From positions 4,844,001-4,908,000 of the forward strand of contig NZ_CP130886.1 in the NCBI RefSeq assembly GCF_030622045.1: a stretch of DNA of 64,000 nt. The letters are read 5' to 3'. The notes under the pieces are model-generated. The model saw only the letters and a program-made list of their open reading frames with translations, searched no databases and had not been told where the DNA came from. This document shows, piece by piece, positions 53,704 through 61,744 of the stretch (its first letter is position 1; every line of letters begins with the position of its first letter). Made by a program: the position numbers and the translations under genes. This DNA comes from Planctellipticum variicoloris. GTDB taxonomy: Bacteria > Planctomycetota > Planctomycetia > Planctomycetales > Planctomycetaceae.

Positions 53704-54123
53704 ATGGCCCGAACTTCGAAAGACATCACCGACGCCGAACTCTCCATCCTGCAACTGCTGTGGGAGCACGGAACCGCAACCGTCCGCACGCTGACGCCCG
53801 AACTGTACGGCGACCCGTCGCCGTCATTGTCGCTGTACGCCACCGTGCAGAAACTGCTCCAGCGCCTCGAAGCCAAGCAGTGCGTCGCCAGAAACCGCAA
53901 AGTCTGGCCGCACGAGTTTACGGCCACGCTCAAACGCGAGGAATTGATCGCCCGCCAGCTTCAGACGACGGCGGACAAGCTCTGCGAAGGCGAACTCGAA
54001 CCGCTGCTCACCTGCCTGGTCAAGGTGCATGGCTTGTCCGCCGCCGATCGGCAGTCGCTGCGAGGATTGCTGGATGAGCTGGACCGAAGTCCGAAGAAGA
54101 AGAAAAAGGCTCCTCCACAATAG
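53704..54123 (+). CDS. BlaI/MecI-family repressor
   Basis: A 139-residue winged-helix repressor. DITDAELSILQLLWEHGTATVRTL is the BlaI N-terminal motif, followed by SLSLYATVQKLLQRLEAKQCVAR, the recognition helix and wing, and a helical dimerisation tail ending in a lysine-rich stretch. The start at 53704 is chosen because family members begin with the short N-terminus MARTSKD. In known systems a BlaR1-type protease cleaves the repressor. It stands 34 bases before the BlaR1-like gene. Confidence 0.92.
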   Translation: MARTSKDITDAELSILQLLWEHGTATVRTLTPELYGDPSPSLSLYATVQKLLQRLEAKQCVARNRKVWPHEFTATLKREELIARQLQTTADKLCEGELEPLLTCLVKVHGLSAADRQSLRGLLDELDRSPKKKKKAPPQ

Positions 54124-54156
54124 TCCGACTTTTCCCCGCAGCCAGAGGCCCCATGC

Positions 54157-56310
54157 ATGATGTCGCTCGTCTGCATCGCCGCAATCAACGCGCTGACCGT
54201 CCTGCCGCTCGCGGTAGCGGCCGCGATCGTCGGCCGTCGCGCGCAACGACCGGCTCTCACTCACCTGCTGTGGGTGCTGGTCCTGGTCAAACTCGTCACC
54301 CCCCCGCTGTTCCACCTCCCGCTGGAGTTGTCCTTCCCCTCCGCGATTGCAACGTCCCCGGAACAGTCCCCCGACTTCCCATCCGCAGTCCCCGCCGCCG
54401 CGCCGACGCCTGCGATCATTCTCGATCCGCTGATCGACGTTCGGACGGAATCGATCGACCCCGAACTGCAGGTCAATCAGCCGCCGGAACTCGGCACATC
54501 CCGGGCGGTTGCCGCCGAGTTCAACCCGACTCGCCACGCGGCCGCGGCTGAGCCTGGGATGCTCCAGCAGTTTCTGGCTCGATCCCGGAACCTTGCCGGC
54601 TCCGCCGCCGCGCTCTGGCGATCCCGCCCCGACCTGCAATTCCTGCTGCTGGGAATCTGGCTGACAGGGACTGTCGCCTGGTTGCTCCGGCAAGTCGTCC
54701 GGACGATCCAGTTCCGCCGGCGCGTCCTCCGCGAGACCATCGCACCCGCCGAACTTCAGGAACAGACTGCCGAACTGGCGTCGCGCCTGGGGCTGCGCCG
54801 CTTTCCGACGGTCCTGGTCGTCGACGCGGCGATTTCGCCGATGCTGTGGGGCTGCGGCAGCCGGGCCAGGCTGTTGTTTCCGGCCGAGCTGGCGGAGCGG
54901 CTGGACGACGAGGCCCGCGGCACATTGCTGGCGCACGAACTGGCCCACTTCAACCGGGGCGATCACTGGGTACGTCTCCTGGAGCTGGTGACGACGGCCC
55001 TGTTCTGGTGGCACCCGGTCGTCTGGTGGGCGCGCCGTCGGATCGAAGAGTCCGAAGAAGAATGCTGCGATGCCTGGGTAGTGCAGAAATTCCGCGAGAC
55101 CCCGCGCCGCTATGCGGAAGCGCTGCTCGACACCATCGACTTCCTGTGCGAATCGCGCGAACTGCTCCCGCCAGTCGCCAGCGGACTCGGACAGGCCCCC
55201 TTCCTGCGACGCCGGCTGGCGAAAATTCTGGAAGGTCGGACATCCCCCGTGGCCTCTCGACGCGTGCGGGGAGCCGTCGCCGCGGCAGCCATCGTGTTGC
55301 TGCCCATGCAGCCATTCGTGTTTGCGACCCCCGACCTGCAGCGCACGCCGATCACGCTCCTCGCGACGCCGCGAGATTCAGAGAATGGACTTCGCGAATT
55401 CAGCGGAACGACTCCAGATTCGCCGGGCGATGCCGGCGAAGCCGCGCCTCCGCGTCAGGGATCTGAACCCCCGGCGGCGCAGCCGGACGCCCCTGCAACA
55501 CGTTCGGCAAAGACGCGCTCGCGGGCGGCGCGCGGCGAAAAGGTCTGGGCCACCGCGGTTTCTCCCGACGGGCGGTACGTCGTCCGGACGTCGACCGCCC
55601 GTCGCATGACGCTGACTGACCTGAAAACCGAACTCGAAAGTGATCTGTCCAATCGCCAGATCACCGGGCTCGCCTTCAGCCCCGCGGGCGACTGGTTCGC
55701 AACAACCGGCCAGGACGGGGCCCTCGTCGCCTGGGACTCCGCACGCGGGGTTCCCGTACAAACCGTGCTGACCCACGGCGACAGCCTGCAAACCGTGGCG
55801 GTCTCGCCCCAGGGGACGATCATCGCCGCCGGCGGACGCGACGGTTCCGTCCTGCTGATCGACGCAGTGTCCGGCGAGCCGATGATCGATGTTCCTCGTT
55901 TTCCGGCGTCCGTCAATTGCGTCCGATTCTCGCCGGATGGTCGACAGCTCGCGGTCTCGGTCGGCGACTGGATGTCGAGCGGCCCTCGCGAAGTGGTTCT
56001 GCTCGACGTCGATACGGGAAGGACGCGAACGACGCTGCGCTGCAGTTCCGCACCAGGCGCAGTCGCCTTCGCCAGCAATGACGAGCTGATCATCGGACTC
56101 TGGAACGGCGAAACCCAGCTCTGGAATCTGGCCCGCCGGACGCTGGTCGGGACCGCCGACGCCGACAAGAGCGTCGTCGCCACCGCCGCCTTTTCTCCCG
56201 ACAACCCGTCCCTGAGAGAAGTCGTATTCGTCGGCGAGCACGCCCTCCAGGATCCGCTCCGACGCGACGCCGGAAACTTGCCGACTGCGCTATTCGATCT
56301 GTTCCAGTGA
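54157..56310 (+). CDS. BlaR1-like M56 metallopeptidase with C-terminal WD40-like domain
   Basis: A 717-residue protein. Membrane segments lie near residues 1-25, 30-50 and 163-188. The M56 zinc-protease domain has AHELAH (His260-Glu261, His264) and a following acidic ligand near residue 302 (ESEEECCDAW). A further membrane segment lies near 370-390. In place of the penicillin-binding sensor of BlaR1, the C-terminal 240 residues contain WD40-like blades (AVSPDGRYVVRTS, LAFSPAGDWFATTGQDGALVAWD, VAVSPQGTIIAAGGRDGSVLLID, VRFSPDGRQLAVS). The signal sensed is therefore not likely to be a beta-lactam. It follows its cognate repressor by 34 bases. Confidence 0.88.
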   Translation: MMSLVCIAAINALTVLPLAVAAAIVGRRAQRPALTHLLWVLVLVKLVTPPLFHLPLELSFPSAIATSPEQSPDFPSAVPAAAPTPAIILDPLIDVRTESIDPELQVNQPPELGTSRAVAAEFNPTRHAAAAEPGMLQQFLARSRNLAGSAAALWRSRPDLQFLLLGIWLTGTVAWLLRQVVRTIQFRRRVLRETIAPAELQEQTAELASRLGLRRFPTVLVVDAAISPMLWGCGSRARLLFPAELAERLDDEARGTLLAHELAHFNRGDHWVRLLELVTTALFWWHPVVWWARRRIEESEEECCDAWVVQKFRETPRRYAEALLDTIDFLCESRELLPPVASGLGQAPFLRRRLAKILEGRTSPVASRRVRGAVAAAAIVLLPMQPFVFATPDLQRTPITLLATPRDSENGLREFSGTTPDSPGDAGEAAPPRQGSEPPAAQPDAPATRSAKTRSRAARGEKVWATAVSPDGRYVVRTSTARRMTLTDLKTELESDLSNRQITGLAFSPAGDWFATTGQDGALVAWDSARGVPVQTVLTHGDSLQTVAVSPQGTIIAAGGRDGSVLLIDAVSGEPMIDVPRFPASVNCVRFSPDGRQLAVSVGDWMSSGPREVVLLDVDTGRTRTTLRCSSAPGAVAFASNDELIIGLWNGETQLWNLARRTLVGTADADKSVVATAAFSPDNPSLREVVFVGEHALQDPLRRDAGNLPTALFDLFQ

Positions 56311-56366
56311 CCGACCGCCAACGTCCCGGATTCCGATCTGTTGCGCAGTAAAAGTCGGGTTTGACC

Positions 56367-57224
56367 ATGAACCTCCGCCCGCTCGCCCTGCGAATCGCAA
56401 TCCTGCTGGTTGCCGCCGCCGTCGTTTCGCCCCGATTTCTCGCGGCGCAGAACGCCCCCCCGAACAGCGCGGCCAGCGAGCAGCAGAACGTTGAAGCAGC
56501 CCTCCAGGAGACCTCTGCCGCGGCGGCCCGGTACGACTTTCAGACCCTCGACGACGACCGACCCCTGGTCCTGCGCCAGCAGCCGATTCTCCGCTGGTCC
56601 AATCCCGAAGTCGGACAGATCTACGGCAACGTCTTTCTGTGGACCCAAGGAGGCCGGCCGCGAATCATCGGATCGCTCTTCCGATGGTTTTCCCCGCACA
56701 CCCACACGTCGCACGAATTTCAGTCGCTGTCGACGACCCCGGTGACTGGCAGTTCCGACGGCGCGTCGCCCTGGAAGACCAGCGATCCCGGCGTCGTCTT
56801 TGCTCCCGTCCCGGAGGCGGGGGACGTGGCGGAAGAGGCGGCCCGGCGGCTGCTTCAGATGCGGGAACTGGCGCGACAGTTCGCCGTCCAGTCGACCGAC
56901 CGCGAAGGCCAGAAGTTCGAATTGCGCCGTCTGGCGCAGCCGGTCTATCGCTACGAGGTCGAACAGACGACGACCGATCTGGTCGACGGCGCGCTGTTCG
57001 CCTTCGTCCGTGGCACCGATCCGGAAACCTGGCTGCTGCTGGAAGCCCGACGCACCGACTCCGGGTCGGCGATCCGCTGGGAGTACGCACTCGCACGCAT
57101 GAACAGCATCGCCTTCTCCGCCACGCACAAGGGGCGGCAGGTCTGGCAATGCGAGGTCATGCCCTTTCCGGAAGTCGGGGCCCACGAGTCGACTTACACC
57201 AGTTTCCTCTTCCGTCGGCCCTGA
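56367..57224 (+). CDS. Paralogue E of a secreted planctomycete family
   Basis: A 285-residue protein starting at ATG 56367 (TTG 56361 is possible). A signal peptide (LRIAILLVAAAVVSPRFLA) is followed by the shared core: LRQQPILRWSNPE, VFLWTQGGRPRIIGSLF, EFQSLSTTPV, PWKTSDPGVVFAPVP, RLLQMRELARQFAVQ, LRRLAQPVYRYEVE, VDGALFAFVRGTDPETWLLLEA and WEYALARM. It lies 57 bases after the BlaR1-like gene and 32 bases before copy F. Confidence 0.82.
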   Translation: MNLRPLALRIAILLVAAAVVSPRFLAAQNAPPNSAASEQQNVEAALQETSAAAARYDFQTLDDDRPLVLRQQPILRWSNPEVGQIYGNVFLWTQGGRPRIIGSLFRWFSPHTHTSHEFQSLSTTPVTGSSDGASPWKTSDPGVVFAPVPEAGDVAEEAARRLLQMRELARQFAVQSTDREGQKFELRRLAQPVYRYEVEQTTTDLVDGALFAFVRGTDPETWLLLEARRTDSGSAIRWEYALARMNSIAFSATHKGRQVWQCEVMPFPEVGAHESTYTSFLFRRP

Positions 57225-57256
57225 CCGTCCCGCGCGAGTTCTGACAGGAAATCACC

Positions 57257-58087
57257 ATGCGACTGGCAACCCGGTCTTTCCTGTCTATCGCGTTCCTGAC
57301 GGCGTCCGCCGTGGTCGCACAGGATGCCGCCGAAACCAGGGCCGTCTCGCCCCTGCGGAAGCTGATGGACGAATCGCTGGCGTGGAACGAATTGCTGACG
57401 AGCGAAGACTCCGCCGAGCCGATGACCGTCCGGGTGGTCATGCGCTGGGCGAACAATGCGCGCGGGTCGGAAGACGGGCTGACGATGCTGTATCTCTCGC
57501 AGGGCCGGCCCGAAGCGGTCTGCTGCGTCTACCCGTGGGACAACAAGCTGATCCACGAATTCGATTCGCTGTCGCGTGGGACGTTCGTCGCGCGACGTGA
57601 CGGGGGCGTCTTCTGGCGACCGGCCAAGCCCGGGCCAGTGTTCAAGCCGGTCCCCGGCGCCGACGCCCCCGCCGATTCCCCCGCCGCCCGTCTGCGGCAG
57701 ATGAAAACCCTCGCCGGCCAGTTCTCGTCGACCATGCTCGGCTGGCGCGCGAATAAGAGCGACCGGGAAGAACTGCGGATGCTGCCGCAACCCCTCTATC
57801 GCTACGAGAGCCAGCGGAGCGACGTTCTCGACGGCGCAGTCTTTGCCTTCGTCCAGGGGACCGATCCGGAATCGCTGCTGCTCCTGGAAGCGTTTCAGAA
57901 GGGGAACGGCTTCGAATGGCAGTTTGCGTTTGCCCGGCGGACCTCCGGCGAGCTGGAAGGGCGACACAAAGACGCCGTCGTCTGGCACGTTCCCGGATTT
58001 CCCGAAGGCAAAGATCCCCTGGGGACGCACTTTGGAATCGGCCGCGCGTTCGATTCCAGCGTAAACATCGATCTGGAGAAGAAATGA
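57257..58087 (+). CDS. Paralogue F of a secreted planctomycete family
   Basis: A 276-residue protein with signal peptide (FLSIAFLTASAVVAQD) and AGGAAA before the ATG. Motifs of the family are VVMRWANNARG, YLSQGRPEAVCCVY, EFDSLSRGTF, FKPVPGADAPADSP, RLRQMKTLAGQFS, LRMLPQPLYRYESQ, and LDGAVFAFVQGTDPESLLLLEA, the most complete match among the copies. Its stop overlaps the ATG of the next gene (ATGA at 58084), so it is coupled to the C13-like gene. Confidence 0.82.
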   Translation: MRLATRSFLSIAFLTASAVVAQDAAETRAVSPLRKLMDESLAWNELLTSEDSAEPMTVRVVMRWANNARGSEDGLTMLYLSQGRPEAVCCVYPWDNKLIHEFDSLSRGTFVARRDGGVFWRPAKPGPVFKPVPGADAPADSPAARLRQMKTLAGQFSSTMLGWRANKSDREELRMLPQPLYRYESQRSDVLDGAVFAFVQGTDPESLLLLEAFQKGNGFEWQFAFARRTSGELEGRHKDAVVWHVPGFPEGKDPLGTHFGIGRAFDSSVNIDLEKK

Positions 58088-59055
58088 TCCGCCGCCAATG
58101 CCTGCTTTTCATGGCCCTGTCGTGCGTCGCCTGCCTGTCGTGGTCCCGCCCCACCGACGCGCAGGAGGCCTCCGCACCGCGCGACGCGACGGCGAAGACC
58201 GCTGAGCCCGGCACGCGACGCGTGCTGATCGTCTGCGGCCTGAGCGGCGACGAACCGCATCACACGTTGTTCGCCGAAACACTGGTCAAGCTGCAGGCCG
58301 GCCTGTCCGCCCGGATGGGCATCGCCTCGGACAACATCCGCCTGCTGTTCGGCGACGAACCGAACGACGCCGATCCCCGCGAGATTCAGGACGCCGGCCT
58401 GTCCACGCGGGAGGACCTCGAAAAAGCCGTCGCAGAAATGCGACAGACGTTGAGCCCGCACGATTCGCTCTGGGTGTTCGTCCTGGGACACAGTCACTAC
58501 GACGGAACCCACACCTGGCTGAATCTGCCCGGTCCGGATCTGCACGAAGGAGACTTCGCGAAACTGTTTCAGGGCGTCGAGGCGGCCGAGCAGGTCTATG
58601 TGATCGCCACCCCGGCGAGCGGCTTCTTCATCAAGCCGCTGTCCGCCAAGGGGCGAGTGATCATCTCCGCCACGGAAGCCGACTGGGAGACGAACGAGAC
58701 CGAGTTTCCCCTGCAACTGGCCGCCGCGCTGACGGAGGAGATCCCGCTCAAAGAGTTCGACGCCGATTCCGACGGCATGCTGACGCTGTTCGACCTCTAC
58801 ATCACCCTCAACCGCCGGCTGGCCCAGTCGTACCTCGACCGCCAGTTCCTGGCGACCGAGCACCCGCTGCTCGACGACAACGGCGACGGCCGGGGCAGCG
58901 ACCTTCAGATCGACTACCTCACCGAAGACCAGGGAGGTCGAGTCCGGCCGGGCCGGGCGCTGAAGGTCGCCTATCGACCTGGCGGCGATGGAGAGCTGGC
59001 GAAGACGATCCGGTTGCGGGATCTAGAGATTGGTGCGGATGCGACGAATCGCTGA
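58084..59055 (+). CDS. C13/caspase-like secreted protein lacking the catalytic Cys
   Basis: A 323-residue protein with a signal peptide (LFMALSCVACLSWSRP). RRVLIVCGLSGDEPHH and VFVLGHSHYDGTHTWLNLPG resemble the C13 legumain/caspase fold, including the catalytic His of the GHS/H strand. The next strand, where the catalytic Cys should follow (usually A-C-x-S-G), reads VIATPASGFFIKP with no cysteine. A later ISATEADWETNETEFP segment is the strand after the active site. It is therefore a predicted inactive C13-fold protein or one with another mechanism. It ends the series and is coupled to copy F. Confidence 0.75.
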   Translation: MIRRQCLLFMALSCVACLSWSRPTDAQEASAPRDATAKTAEPGTRRVLIVCGLSGDEPHHTLFAETLVKLQAGLSARMGIASDNIRLLFGDEPNDADPREIQDAGLSTREDLEKAVAEMRQTLSPHDSLWVFVLGHSHYDGTHTWLNLPGPDLHEGDFAKLFQGVEAAEQVYVIATPASGFFIKPLSAKGRVIISATEADWETNETEFPLQLAAALTEEIPLKEFDADSDGMLTLFDLYITLNRRLAQSYLDRQFLATEHPLLDDNGDGRGSDLQIDYLTEDQGGRVRPGRALKVAYRPGGDGELAKTIRLRDLEIGADATNR

Positions 59056-59076
59056 GACTTGTTGGATCAGTACTCT

Positions 59077-59670
59077 CTACAGCCTGCCGCTTGCTTCAAT
59101 TGCTGCAATTCTCAAGAACTCGTCAATGATTCGCTGCTCGCGGCAGACGATAACATCATCGTCGCCGGAGCCAATGTAGGCCATCGGCTGAATGTCATCC
59201 ATTTGCTTCCAGAAGCACTTCTGCACTGGATAAAGCCAGTCTAAGCCTGACCGCTCCCAAGTCGGCTCGAAGGATTCTGCCAACTGCCGGGGATCTGCCA
59301 GATTGAAGCCTCCAATCCCCACGAATCGTTCAAGAGCCGGGAGCGACGATGGAAGTCGTTCAAACACATACCATTCGTCGTAGCAGTCGCACGGTATCTC
59401 CAGGCCGGCACTCAGAGGCGGACTGAGCATGACTCGATCGACGACATGCCAGCCGAGCGCCAGTTCCTCGGGAGTCGGCTGAATGTTGCCGCTGTCGAAC
59501 GTTGCGATTCCGAGCCGTTGGCCGGCAAACACTTCATTAACAAACCGGGGCAGTCCACGGACATTTTCGCGACACAAAGCCCAGTACCAAGTGCCATGCT
59601 GCCCGCAGAAGATCGGTGAGTCCCATCGCATCGTCGCGTTCCAGGAAGACGAGAAACCCGCCCGGTTCAT
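59077..59670 (-). CDS. Hypothetical protein in an overlapping two-gene unit
   Basis: A 197-residue protein starting at ATG 59670, which overlaps the stop of the upstream gene (ATGA). An MRWDSPIFCGQHGTWYWALCRENVRG opening, DRVMLSPPLSAGLEIPCDCYDEWYVFE in the middle, and a FVGIGGFNL segment suggest a compact alpha-beta protein. I recognise no family. The small gene before it usually stands before an HNH nuclease in other bacteria, so a different partner may have taken that place. A toxin role is possible but only inferred from context. Confidence 0.65.
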   Translation of the reverse strand: MNRAGFSSSWNATMRWDSPIFCGQHGTWYWALCRENVRGLPRFVNEVFAGQRLGIATFDSGNIQPTPEELALGWHVVDRVMLSPPLSAGLEIPCDCYDEWYVFERLPSSLPALERFVGIGGFNLADPRQLAESFEPTWERSGLDWLYPVQKCFWKQMDDIQPMAYIGSGDDDVIVCREQRIIDEFLRIAAIEASGRL

Positions 59671-59891
59671 GCCGGCGGCTCCCCAAGCAGGTGCAGCGCA
59701 CTGGCCCGCAGCAGCGACACCGACTCGCTCCATTCCACGAGCGAGTCCAGCCGCTCCCGTTGCGGATTGGTCAGCTCGCCGCGCGTATTGGCGTCCATGA
59801 GCTTCTGCAGCTCGGCGTCGACATGCGACGGCAATCGCAGATGCGCGATCGCCTCCACCAGTTCGACAGGGGCTTCGACGGTCGCCGACAT
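59667..59891 (-). CDS. Small antitoxin-like protein (coupled to next gene)
   Basis: A 74-residue, acidic, helical protein: SATVEAPVELVEAIAHLRLP, then ELQKLMDANTRGELTNPQRERL and a DSLVEWSESVSLLRASALHLLG helix. Proteins of this pattern (short helical, ending in RA-x-ALHLLG) are widespread in cyanobacteria and planctomycetes before HNH endonuclease genes and behave as small antitoxin-like partners. The ATG at 59891 is chosen from the conserved part; the frame is open to 60059, but that extension is not family-like. It overlaps the next gene by 4 bases. Confidence 0.7.
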   Translation of the reverse strand: MSATVEAPVELVEAIAHLRLPSHVDAELQKLMDANTRGELTNPQRERLDSLVEWSESVSLLRASALHLLGEPPA

Positions 59892-60006
59892 GGAACACAC
59901 TCCGCAACGGTTGGAGAACTCTGAGTCCATCGTAATCGCGGCCGGTGGCAGGTGTACAAGGTTTTCACGACGTTCGACGGGGCAACTCGGAGCCAAAGAG
60001 CCAGCG

Positions 60007-60195
60007 CTACACGGCCCCAACCACCCGCCGCAGCTCCGCCAGCACCACCGCCGGATCAATCCCCGCCTGCCGGCAGACGTACTCCAGCGACTTCCCCGCG
60101 CACGTCGCGTCGATGCCGAACTGCTCGAAGACCATCAGCGCGGCCGGGTGCTCCAGCACCCAGTCGACCACGCTGTCCTCCAGCCCGCACTCCAT
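60007..60195 (-). CDS. Stand-alone ScdA N-terminal (DUF542) domain protein
   Basis: A 62-residue protein: EDSVVDWVLEHPAALMVFEQFG, then IDATCAGKSLEYVCRQAGID and a VVLAELRRVV helix. This is the N-terminal domain of ScdA/YtfE di-iron repair proteins, which works with a hemerythrin-like domain in repair of Fe-S clusters. Here the hemerythrin part is absent, so the protein is a stand-alone DUF542 domain that could bind another partner. Cys3, Cys32 and Cys41 are present. It follows the dehydrogenase gene by 11 bases and may be co-transcribed. Confidence 0.8.
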   Translation of the reverse strand: MECGLEDSVVDWVLEHPAALMVFEQFGIDATCAGKSLEYVCRQAGIDPAVVLAELRRVVGAV

Positions 60196-60206
60196 CCCCA
60201 GCCCCC

Positions 60207-61547
60207 CTACACCGTCTCGAATCCCGAGCGCTGTTCCCGGCTCTGATGCGGGTTCGCCCGGGCGGCGTGCTCGCCGGTGAACTGCTCCGCGGCGGGGTCC
60301 CACGTCAGCTTGGCGCCCACCCGCATCGCAATGTTCCCCAGGTGGCAGAGACTCGCCGAGCGGTGCTGGCTGACGACGTCCGAGATCGGCGTCTTCCGCG
60401 ACTTCGTGCAGTCGTAGAAGTTCCCCATGTGGTTCTTGATCGCATCGATCTTCCCCATCCGCTCCGGCCGGGCCGTGTTGTCGTAGCCGTAGAGCTGAAA
60501 CGCCTCGCGCGGCAGCGGCTTCGTCGCCAGCTCTTCGACCGGCTTGCCCGCAATCACGCCCCGGTTGACGAACAGCCGGCCGCCGGTCCCTTCGAACATC
60601 ACCCCGTTGCGATTGTGATCGCCGCGGGGCGAGTCGAGGACTTCCAGCTCGACGCCGTTCGCGTAGCGGTATTTCGCGTGGTAATCGACCGCCACGTCGT
60701 AGCCGTTGGGAACATCGGGGTACTTGGCGGTCGCTTCGATCTCCACGGGGCCGGAATGCTGGGCGCCGATTCCCCACTGGGCGATATCGAGGTGATGCGC
60801 TCCGGTGTCGGTCATCTCCCCCCCTGAATAGGCGTACCACCAGCGGAACGTGTAGTGCGACCGCTCCGGGATATAGGGGACGTCGGGCGTCTGCCCCTGC
60901 CACAGATTCCAGTTGAGTTGCTTGGGAATCGGAGCGGTCTCGAACGGGCCCCCCTGCGTGTTCTTCCCCATCAGCACAGTGACCTTTTCCAGCTTGCCGA
61001 TTCGGCCGGCATGAACCATCTCCACCGCCTGCCGGAACCGGGCGTCGCTCCGCTGCCACGAACCGACCTGCACGACTCGGCCGGTCTCTTCGACCACCTT
61101 GCAGAGCAGTTTCCCTTCGTCGATGGTCAGCGTGAGGGGCTTCTCGCAGTAGACGTCTTTGCCCGCCCGGACTGCGTCGAGGACCATCTTCGTGTGCCAG
61201 TGATCCGGCGCGCCGATCAGGATGACGTCGAGCTTCTGCTTCTCCAGCATGTCGCGATAGTTTTCGTAGATCGCCGCCGTGCTGCCGAAGCTGGCGCGGG
61301 CCTGCTCGCGGACGTTCTTGTCGACGTCGGAAATCGCCACGACATCGCCGTACGGGAGCGCTTCGCGAGTAATCACCGAGCCCTGATATCGCATGCCGAT
61401 GCAGCCGATCCGCCAGCGTTCGTTGGGCGAGGTCGGCTCGGTCGGTTCCTGGGCCGACGCAACATGCACGAAGGGACCGAGGGCGATGGCCGCCGAGGCG
61501 AAAGCAGTGCTCTGCAGGAACTGACGACGGTGCGGCTGCGCGGGCAT
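60207..61547 (-). CDS. Tat-exported Gfo/Idh/MocA family oxidoreductase
   Basis: A 446-residue protein with a Tat signal (HRRQFLQSTAFASAAIALG). The Rossmann entry is WRIGCIGMRYQGSVI; GxGxxG is altered to G-x-M-x-x-x-G, so cofactor binding may be modified. The catalytic EKP motif is present in VYCEKPLTLT, and GGEMTDTGAHHLDIAQW follows the family pattern. It is a typical secreted planctomycete Gfo/Idh/MocA protein, probably acting on sugars or their derivatives. The DUF542 gene lies 11 bases downstream. The gene is divergent from the isochorismatase-like gene. Confidence 0.9.
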   Translation of the reverse strand: MPAQPHRRQFLQSTAFASAAIALGPFVHVASAQEPTEPTSPNERWRIGCIGMRYQGSVITREALPYGDVVAISDVDKNVREQARASFGSTAAIYENYRDMLEKQKLDVILIGAPDHWHTKMVLDAVRAGKDVYCEKPLTLTIDEGKLLCKVVEETGRVVQVGSWQRSDARFRQAVEMVHAGRIGKLEKVTVLMGKNTQGGPFETAPIPKQLNWNLWQGQTPDVPYIPERSHYTFRWWYAYSGGEMTDTGAHHLDIAQWGIGAQHSGPVEIEATAKYPDVPNGYDVAVDYHAKYRYANGVELEVLDSPRGDHNRNGVMFEGTGGRLFVNRGVIAGKPVEELATKPLPREAFQLYGYDNTARPERMGKIDAIKNHMGNFYDCTKSRKTPISDVVSQHRSASLCHLGNIAMRVGAKLTWDPAAEQFTGEHAARANPHQSREQRSGFETV

Positions 61548-61744
61548 GGCGAAATTCCCGAGGCTGAAGTTCAGGGCGGGCAGGTCAGCAATGGTTTACG
61601 CGGTTGATTGTCGCCCGCGGCGGCGGGGGTCTGCAACCTGCGAACGAAAATCCGTCCGAACGCCAATCGCCTGCTGCGGCACGCAGTGTGCTCGGTTAGA
61701 CTGCCGGACAGTCCCGCCCTGCACTTCCTAGGGAGCCACGGCCC

